A stretch of DNA of 64,000 bases from assembly GCA_001584585.1 (NCBI GenBank), contig LSYV01000012.1, forward strand, positions 624,981-688,980, given 5' to 3'. Of this stretch, positions 57,301 through 64,000 are shown in pieces. Each line of letters starts with the position of its first letter. The first letter of the stretch is position 1. Source of the DNA: Gonium pectorale. Lineage: Eukaryota > Chlorophyta > Chlorophyceae > Chlamydomonadales > Volvocaceae. The translations under genes and the position numbers were made by a program. Under the pieces are notes generated by a model that saw only the letters and a program-made list of their open reading frames with translations, ran no database searches and had not been told where the DNA came from.

Positions 57301-59443
57301 TCACTGGTCAGGTGGGCCTGCCGTGCTTTGCAGCCGTGTCGTACAGCTACCGCCGCGTGCGATGTATGCGATGCCGGGGGCTCGGCAGCGGCCCCTCGCA
57401 CTGCTCGCGCCAACCCCGCCCAGATCGTGCTGGGCCCTGTCCCTATCCCCGTCATGATGGCGGGGCTGTGAATCCCCCCTCTCCCCTCTCCCTGCCAATC
57501 TCGTCGCAATCCGCCACCCACTCCGCGCTGCCGTGCGCGTCATGCATCCCCGTCCCTCCCCGCAGGACCTGCTGAACACGTTCAAGATGGGATTCGGCGG
57601 TCACATGGTGAGTGATTGGCCCTCTCTTGGCGCCATGTCTTCGGTAAGAGACGGTGGGTACGTGGCGTGGAGAGGGCGGCCCGGCGTGCGGGAAGGAGCC
57701 GCTTCGGTGCTGTTGCCGTTGCAGAACGCCCGCATCCCAGCACTCGCAATCAAGTGTATCGCCCTGCAGCAGTCAGCTTCCCGCGGGCCCAGCGGCCTGA
57801 CCTGTTTCCATCCAGCGGCCTGACCTGTTTCCATGTCTGACTATCCTGTCAGTCCTCTGTGCACAGGCTGTGCAGAGCAGCTTTCATCATGGCTATGCCT
57901 CTCTGCCGCCCACCGTGTGCCCCTCTCCGCGTCGAGACACCCATTCCCATCCCGACCCGCCATAGTCTGACCCCGATCTCCAACCCCCGTGTGTCAGGTC
58001 CCGCTGTCGGCCTTCGCGTGGGGCGGCCAGGCCGACCTGCCAGAGAGCTCCGGGCCCGAGGGGCCCGCCCCCGGGGACATCATGTACCACGTGTTCGGGG
58101 TGGCGCTGGCGGTGGCCGAGGTGAGGGGCAGGGGCAAGGGGGGAGCTGCAGGAGGAGGGGGGGGGGGTTACGGGCGGTTGATGAGGAGAGGGCGTGGAAA
58201 GGCGTGGAAAGGGTCTTTGCACGGCGGGGTACACAAGCGCAAGGATCGGGGCTTGGAGCTGGGTCGAGCCATGCGGCGATAGGGGCAAGCAGCAAATCGG
58301 CAGATAACCATTAACCTCTCAACTACCATGTGCCAACCGTCAACCGCCGCCAGGTTGACGTGCTGACCGGCGAGCGGCGCGTGCTGCGCTCCGACGTCAT
58401 GTTTGACCTGGGCCGCCCGGTTAACCCCGCCGTGGACCTGGGGCAGGTATGTGCACTGTACGACAGGGTGTGTTGTGACGAGCCGTACTGTTTCGTCTAG
58501 TCATCCGAGCCCGTGGCAGCGGTCGCCATGTGTAACGGGCAGCGAACCGAACCTCTTGCTTATCTAGCAGGCCGCTATGCAGCGGCGATAAACGGCGGTG
58601 CCTCTCCCCGTTAACGCCCAGCATCCTCCATCCTCGCGCTTGTGACAACATCTGTTGCCCTGCGGGACCCGTGCACTCGCAGGTTGAGGGCGCGTTCGTT
58701 CAGGGCCTGGGCATGATGCTGTCCGAGAAGGCCGAGTACGACAGTACGACGGGCTCGCTCGTACAGAACAGCACGTGGAGCTACAAGCCGCCCGCGGCAT
58801 CCTGCGTGCCCGCCACGTTCAACGTGACGCTCCTCAAGGACGCGCCCCTGGCGTCGGCGGTGAGGCGTGCGGAGGCTGGAAGGTGCACCTGACACCCTGC
58901 TCGGTGTGCCCTTCTCCTTTGGACGGGAACGCGAACCGGTCTGTTTGCATTTCCACCAGGACGGTCTCATAGGAGTTTGCCGCGATGTTCCTAACAGTGC
59001 GGGCACCAGGGGACTGAAGGTCCTAGGTTCCCGGATCACGTGCCTTGATTCGTATCGTCGTTTTGTCCTAACCTGCAGTTCGGTACCTTCCTCGAGCACT
59101 CAGGTACCCTCCCTTCCCTGCTCCCATCACTGCCCCGCTGCCCGCGAAGCTGCCCCTGGGCGCCAAGGCCTGCGGCGAGCCGCCACTGCTGCTGTCCTCG
59201 GTAGCCCTCATGGCGCTGCAGCGGGCCACGCAGGCGGGCAGGCGGGAGGCCGCAGCTCGGCTGCGGGCGAGCGCCAAACCCCACCCTGGCGCGGGCGCGG
59301 CCGCGAGCGGCGCCGGGGCCGAGGACGCGGGCAGCGGCGGAGAGGGCTTTGTGCCGCTGCTGGCGCCCGCGACAGTGGAGCGCGTGCGGGCGGCTTGCGG
59401 CCCCTGGAGCGCCGCGGAGCTGCTAGCGGCGAAGCTGCAGTAA
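45316..59443 (+). CDS. Aldehyde oxidase (molybdenum-flavin xanthine oxidase family), at least 26 exons
   Basis: Exons before the gap: 45316-45411, 45631-45700, 45976-46088, 46492-46896, 47426-47545, 47857-48045, 48169-48198, 48727-48945, 49256-49328, 49615-49808, 49966-50538, 50756-51078, 51422-51911, 52376-52527, 53000-53272, 53826-53916, 54026-54280, 54714-54860, 55058-55125, 55530-55647, 56204-56271. After it: 57566-57607, 57998-58120, 58354-58446, 58683-58859, 59150-59443. About 1,600 aa is visible, against about 1,350 usual. First 2Fe-2S: ACGEGGCGACTV. Second: ASQCGYCTPGF with DGNLCRCTGYRP. FAD domain: VAGNTGHGVFKDWP and VGGNLALTAERG. Mo domain: METQSAVAWPDEDG, GGGFGGKATLAR, TAVRAPGEAVGTL, HGIEMGQGLFTKV, and AKACGEPPLLL with the catalytic Glu. 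The RAPGE motif and VDLGQVEGAFVQGLG resemble plant aldehyde oxidases more than xanthine dehydrogenase. It oxidises aldehydes or N-heterocycles, normally in the cytosol. Confidence 0.92.
47286..47333. repeat. 22-bp repeat pair
   Basis: CGCAATGGCGTAGTGTGG and CGCAATGGCGTGGTGTGG, each followed by TACT, spaced 26 bp start to start, in an aldehyde oxidase intron. Confidence 0.9.
52815..52895. repeat. 28-bp tandem repeat, about 2.9 copies
   Basis: Period-28 units built on CTGTTCGGTTTTGTCTGGGG, starting near 52815, 52843 and 52871, in the aldehyde oxidase intron before exon 53000. Confidence 0.9.
53252..53575. repeat. Intron duplication copying an exon end (aldehyde oxidase)
   Basis: The end of exon 53000-53272 (GTACGACATCCCTGCGTTCA, then GGTGGG) recurs at about 53515-53540 as GTACGACATCCCAGCGTTCA then AGCGGC. 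Both are followed by similar GTGTGC or GTGCGC and GTACAC/CCGTAC-rich sequence. The second copy lacks the GT donor. Confidence 0.65.
54535..54597. repeat. Short direct repeat in aldehyde oxidase intron
   Basis: GGGCGATGGGTGGTCCC and AGGCGATGGGTGGTCCC flank a poly-C run. Confidence 0.85.
56571..56617 (-). repeat. 47-bp element at gap edge, inverted match to window start
   Basis: On the minus strand this reads CATACGACGAGC... to ...TAGGACCC and matches bases 12-58 at 43 of 47 positions. The assembly gap begins at its end, so its full length cannot be seen. Confidence 0.85.
56618..57043. other. Assembly gap, 426 N
   Basis: Unknown bases inside the aldehyde oxidase gene, between exons 56204-56271 and 57566-57607. 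In plant aldehyde oxidases the corresponding protein region carries the conserved stretch after the GQG motif, so one or more exons probably lie here. Confidence 1.
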
Positions 59444-59994
59444 GGTACGGTAGTTCGGAATGGCGTTGGCTTCCTGCCTTTAGTTGACTCTGTTTCTGTC
59501 CGGGTAGACAACCGGTAAGGGAGTAGGGAGTAGGCAATGCATGGGCAGGTATCCGCCTGCGTGCTGCATGGGCACTGGAACGGTGGCGGGCACCGGAGCG
59601 GGCACTTCGAGGTCAGTGGGAGTGTGGGGGTGTGCGATCGGAGGTGGGGCGGATCAGTGGGCGCGGTGGCAGGACACCATGGCCCCCTTCAAGAGATAGA
59701 GGCTCAGACCCCCATGCCGCCCTTCCCTTGACCCCGGTGCGTGGCGCAGGTAGTGTGGCTCAAGGATGGGTGGTCCGCTTACGCGCGCGTCTGCACTGGA
59801 GCGCTCGTACAACTGTCAAGGCATGCCGTAATGCTTAGTTCCCAGGTCCCCAAGTATGATTCGTAAATACCCGTACATGGCTGTTCGTGGTGCCCTAGTG
59901 AGCGCCGTACACGTGAAGCGATGCACCGTGCAAGTGGTGGAGTGCGAGGCGCGTGATTATGGCGGGCATCGGAGCGAGCCGCAGCTGTGCGCCT

Positions 59995-60030
59995 GGGCCA
60001 GACGAGGGGCCAGACGAGGGGCCAGACGAG
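59995..60030. repeat. 12-bp tandem repeat, 3 copies
   Basis: Three exact copies of GGGCCAGACGAG. Confidence 0.98.
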
Positions 60031-60086
60031 AGGGTGGTCGCCTAGCGGCCTAGGCAGCACGCGCACGAGGTAGGTCGCATGCCCTG

Positions 60087-60120
60087 TCGTGCTACGGCTT
60101 CGTACAAAGCCGTAGCACGA
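60087..60120. repeat. Perfect 14-bp inverted repeat with 6-base loop
   Basis: Arms TCGTGCTACGGCTT (60087-60100) and AAGCCGTAGCACGA (60107-60120) are perfect reverse complements around CGTACA, so either strand can fold into a stable hairpin. No T-run or gene adjoins it. Confidence 0.97.
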
Positions 60121-61927
60121 TCCGTGATCCAGGTGGTAAGCGCTGGTAGCGTCAACGTGGTGTCCGGTGCGACAGCATGTGGTGTGTCGGGGAGTGTGGG
60201 CTGGCATCCGTGCGCATGCGCGGGCATGCCAGGACCGACCAAGATCGTAGTTACAGGTTACATGGTACACGTCCGCCAAAGCTGGGGGGCGCCATGGAAG
60301 AATTGCGAGCAGTTGCCGTCTGGCGCCGAAGAATGGAGTGCGAAAGGGCGTATTGTTGTCAGTGCGTTGTTGATCCGTATGGCTCGGATGGGCGTTCGGT
60401 GAGGAAGCCCCGAAGTGCAGGTCCTACTGTAGGTGAACCCTTGGGGTACTCATTTCACATGGTGGCCGACATTTAGGAACCCGACCGCCGGGGTTTGTTT
60501 TGCGGCTTTGCATGCTGCTGACATACCGGTAGAGGTCTGGGTACGTACCCGCCCCGGGTCAAGTGTTATGAGGCCCACGGCGTAGACGCTAGCGTTGTCA
60601 GGGCAAGCTGGCATGGGCCCGCGAGTGCGCGCTGGGTATGGTTTTGCGGTCCAGGGTCGTGCGGTAACGCTGTAAGGTCGAAAGGACAGTTACAGCCACC
60701 GTTGGCGCGTTTGTCTTGTCTGTGAAGCCGCAGCGAAGCGCCGCTGGTGCGAGAGATGCGGTCGTCCGGCTGTTAAAAAGCATATACATCTGACAGGAGG
60801 CCATGGGCAACAGAAGCGAGTAGGGCAAAGAAGAGGGACACGGGAAGAAGCCAGATAGGCAGCGGCAATGATGAAGCGGGGTAGGACACGTGAGCCCGCC
60901 CTGGGCTGAGCAGCCGTAGAAGGTACCACAGAAGTTCGCTTTGCCTAATGCGGCGCCTCTGGCCCCGTCGCTTTACTGCCTCCCTAGTGCATTACCGCAG
61001 CCGGACGGTTGCAACTATCAACGGCCAGAGTTGAAGAACGACACCAACGGTTCTCAGCCGCACGACAGTTGGCGGAGGAAACGGGAAACTCGCAGCCTTT
61101 GCTGCATCCTCGCACACAGCAACCCCATCAGCGGCGGCAGCGCAACAATGCCTCTTGCTCGTGCACAGGTGTCCCACTGCACACGCGTGTGACCCACAGG
61201 GCAGCACCCAACCAGCACGACGTCGACGCCGTTGAAGCCAAGCTTGGCGCCAGTGCACACACCCCATCACTCCCCCCTCAACTCCCCGCCTTGCCCTCTA
61301 CCGTACCCTCACCACGACACCAACCACGAGGTTTAGCATCATAGTTACGTGGCCAAACCAAGGCCAGATGCAATGGCCGCCTCCCGAAAGGGCGACGCGG
61401 ATTACGGCACTCTGCTCTGCAACCCTAACTCTCAACAGTACTGCACCTGGCAACTAACCATGCATACCGATCGACTGCTATAATCTGCACGCTTCGACCC
61501 AATGCCTGCAGTCATAGAACACCCATAAATGACATGTATATGAAGAAGGAAACATGAAAGTGAGTTGGCATCCTAATTCGCCGGCCGCACGAACCCTACA
61601 CGCATGTATCACGCGACTGCCGGCACAAAAACACGGCTCACGCGGCAACCAAGCGTAGCACCGCCTGGCGCTCCTCTCCTGGTCACCAAAAAATTACCAT
61701 CCGCTGATAGCGCTGCCCGATACGAGAGTGAACACGAGCCACCTCGAGACCTCTCCCGGTGGCCGCTACTGCACTTGGAACAGGTCCGGGGGCCCTCTCG
61801 GTCCATCTACTAGAGTCCAGCGCGGGACCTATGCCGGCCGCTGCGCGCAGCCTCCCCTCAGTTCTTCTCGGGCATGAAAAACGCCTCCCCCCGGCGCCTC
61901 TCGGACACGTGGGCCACCTCGCCTCCC

Positions 61928-63488
61928 TCAGTGCCTCTCGGCGTGCACGTAGTCGACGTAGAAGAACTGCTGGCGGAGCGAGCGCAGGGCCGCCACCGCC
62001 CCGGCGCACGCCACCGCCGCCAGGGCGCCCCAGCCGCTCGCGGGCGCCAGCAGCGGCAGGCCCACCACTGCCCGGGCCACCAGCCACACAGCCGCCAGCG
62101 CCGCCCCGGCGGCCGCCAGCGCCGTGGCAAGGTCGATGTTGCGAAGGGCCTGGTGCGGAGGGAGGCCGGCATGGCAGGCACAGTCTTCACCAACATCTCA
62201 GGTGATGGATTGGGAAAGCGCACGCCACTGAGTGCAGCACGTGCGTTTGCTTTGTGCCCACCCGACGAATCCAGCATACGACGAATCCAGCATTCGACAA
62301 ATCCAGCATATGACGAATCCAGCATTCGACGAAGGCAGCATACTGTTGGCTCCCATTCGTATACGCACATCTAAACGCGCCTGTCCGCAAAGCAGCTATT
62401 GGCAAAAGAGGCCCAATGGAGCGACACTGCTTCGGGCGCATAGATGCATGTGAAGGGACGGCCCACACCACCACCTTCCACGCACCGCTTGACAATGCCT
62501 GCAGTCCTTGGTGTGCTGCGAGTACCGGTCCAGCACCTCCCGCTTGCTCATCGCGGGCGGCAGGGGCGCACCCGGCTCGCAGGTGGGCACCGCGCCGCCA
62601 AACTCGTCCAGCCAGCGCCGCATTGCCACCACCGAGGAGTCCGCCGGGGCCGGCATGTAGTAGCCGCGCTGCCAGTCGTCGCCCTGGGCCCGGAGCAGCC
62701 GCTCCTGCAGAATCCAGACAATGGCAAGTTAGCACCCCGGCTTGCGTGCACGGACTTTTCACAACCGGGACAAAGGACCTTCCTTCCCACGCTGCGCTAC
62801 TCGCATTCCCATCAATAAATTTCGGAAGATGCCCTCCTGGTGCCACCGCAACTGGTGCCCCATGCAATCTCGAAGCGGCTTCAGGAAGTCAGGCGCGAGT
62901 CACATGGGGACATCCGGAGCGCGATCAGGATATCGCGGTGCAGGTGTGTCGAATGTGCCGGAACCAAAACCCAAGGCTACAATAACCGCTTGTGTCACCA
63001 AGGACCGCACCTACCTGGATATGGAGCATGTATGTGTCGCCATCCAGGACAGCGTTGCGCTGGAACGCGTGCTCTACGGCAGGTATGGCAAGTGCGGCAC
63101 GGTGAACGAGACGCGCGCGAGGCACGCGAAGTAAGGCGGCGGAGCCCGGAGCGCGTGCCCGTGTCGCCCGGGACGAGCCCACCGATGTGGGCTGTCAGTG
63201 TTCACTGTTCAAGCATGCAGTCTAACAGAAGCGGTGCCGTGAGAAGCATATGAACGGCATGTTCATCAAACGAGGCAAGCAAGCAGACGAGCAGAATGAA
63301 AGCGAACAAGAGAACCACCTGCTGCGAGAGGTGCACTGCGTTTGACAGTAGTAGTCGGACTGCAGGACTCGGGACTACGAGGGGCCGCAGGAGAGTGTGG
63401 ACCCCGGCTTACCCGCCCAGTGGACATTGTCATAGAACCCCAGGATGAGGTTGACAAACCAGGGCAACTTGTTGGGCTTGCGGGTATC
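61928..63488 (-). CDS. PAO/TIC55-like Rieske oxygenase, C-terminal part (5' end outside window)
   Basis: Exons 63488-63413, 63073-63015, 62704-62486 and 62149-61928 (stop TGA) join in phase. They encode the C-terminal region of the pheophorbide a oxygenase/ACD1/TIC55 family of chloroplast Rieske mononuclear-iron oxygenases. The clues are RNAVLDGDTYMLHIQERLLR (compare the family's 'vl.gD...L..QE..l'), WQRGYYMPAPADSSVVAMRR, WLDEFGGAVP, and the C-terminal KREVLDRYSQHTKDCRHCQA. The last contains the conserved Cys-x2-Cys near the membrane anchor. One or two hydrophobic helices follow (AALAAVWLVARAVVGLPLL, ALAAVACAGAVAALRSL), then FFYVDYVHAERH. The Rieske CxH/CxxH cluster and Fe site would be encoded upstream, beyond the window or in exons not recognised in 63489-64000. 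PAO cleaves the chlorin ring in chlorophyll breakdown; TIC55 relatives hydroxylate catabolites. Which one this is cannot be told from the C-terminus. Confidence 0.75.
62263..62342. repeat. 16-bp tandem repeat, 5 copies
   Basis: Five consecutive 16-bp units of the form CGACGAATCCAGCATA, alternately ending in A and T. The last copy is the most diverged. Located in the last intron of the PAO-like gene. Confidence 0.97.
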
Positions 63489-64000
63489 CTGAAAGCGGGG
63501 CCAACAGGCAGGAGGGCAGGCGGGGCAGGCACGGGAGATCATGTGGGGGTCCTGACATCTACTTCCTTGCGACGCAATAAGGCAAGCGGAGAAAAGAATC
63601 TGCAGTTTCTGTAACGAGCTTGCCTGTAACGAGGCTGGGCGGGCAGCCGACTACGGCGCCGCGGAGCGAGCAAACCTGTCGGGGTCTGTGCCCAGACCAG
63701 GACGCAACAGGGCCCCACCCACCGCGGTAGAGGAGCTGAAGAGGCGGCTCCAACCCGGCCGCGTGGGGACGGCGTAGACGTTGAGGGAGCGCATCGGCGA
63801 CGAGTAGCTGGCGTTTATCAATTACGAGTAGCGGAGCACGGGAGCGCCGGGGCCAGGGCAGGAGCGTTAGTTTCGTCAAAGCTGTCCGCCTCCAAGCGTC
63901 AATTGCCAGCTGCCCACAACAGAACTGCAACAAACGCACCACAGCAGCGGGGGAATGCAAGGCTCCACAAGGGTCTGCCGCCTCGGAACATTTGCACCAC
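63489..64000. other. Upstream intron or flank of the PAO-like gene
   Basis: Exon 63488-63413 begins at a 3' splice site (CTTTCAG on the minus strand), so this stretch starts with intron. I could not identify a further exon before the window ends. Confidence 0.45.

Larger units (their letters stand above)
59444..61927. other. Intergenic, 2.5 kb, between convergent genes
   Basis: Between the stop codons of aldehyde oxidase (+) and the PAO-like gene (-). Holds a 12-bp tandem repeat and a strong hairpin (annotated separately). No gene supported. Confidence 0.5.

Noticed and set aside
45316..59443. Xanthine dehydrogenase rather than aldehyde oxidase
   Set aside because: Same family, and not excluded by assay, but the Mo-domain motif RAPGE and the sequence around VDLGQVEGAFVQGLG and TWSYKPP follow plant aldehyde oxidases as I recall them. 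Decisive test: a phylogeny with both paralogues from Chlamydomonas.

Overview
This window looks like nuclear DNA of a flagellated green alga of the volvocine (Chlamydomonas-Volvox) type. The base composition is GC-rich, and almost every gene is cut by many GT-AG introns with C-rich 3' splice sites. Photosystem I subunit PsaK and the centriole/flagellar protein DIP13 are both recognisable and close to my recollection of the Chlamydomonas proteins. All gene models were built by hand by joining reading frames across GT/AG sites and checking that codon phase closes. No RNA or homology evidence was available.

Layout, left to right: the 3' end of a MATE transporter (to 1507, +); a 19-exon GT77-like nucleotide-diphospho-sugar transferase (2747-11444, +); DIP13/SSNA1 (12678-13641, -), head to head across 271 bp with a large unrecognised multi-pass membrane protein (13913-20794, +); an mTERF-like organelle factor (22893-26288, +); two tandem SAXO-type microtubule proteins (26623-28666 and 30711-32175, +); psaK (33420-34540, -); an FAD-dependent monooxygenase (37354-43915, -); a molybdenum-flavin aldehyde oxidase (45316-59443, +) interrupted by a 426-base assembly gap; and the C-terminal part of a pheophorbide-a-oxygenase/TIC55-like Rieske oxygenase (61928-63488, -), which runs off the right edge.

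The genes do not form one pathway. Two loose themes are visible. One is cilia and centrioles: DIP13 and the two SAXO copies, with an unknown membrane protein sharing the DIP13 promoter interval. The other is the chloroplast: PsaK, the PAO-like oxygenase and possibly the mTERF protein. The aldehyde oxidase keeps its two 2Fe-2S cysteine motifs and the catalytic Mo-site glutamate, but carries several low-complexity insertions. One is a Cys/His/Asn/Gly repeat inside the second 2Fe-2S domain.

Introns and intergenic DNA hold many short local repeats: tandem arrays of 12-38 bp units, two intron duplications that copy an exon edge, one strong hairpin, and a roughly 95-bp dispersed element seen at least twice. 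I found no rRNA, tRNA, CRISPR array or intact transposon. I did not find a defence-like or otherwise clearly new multi-gene system. The least explained items are the large membrane protein and the aldehyde oxidase insertion.
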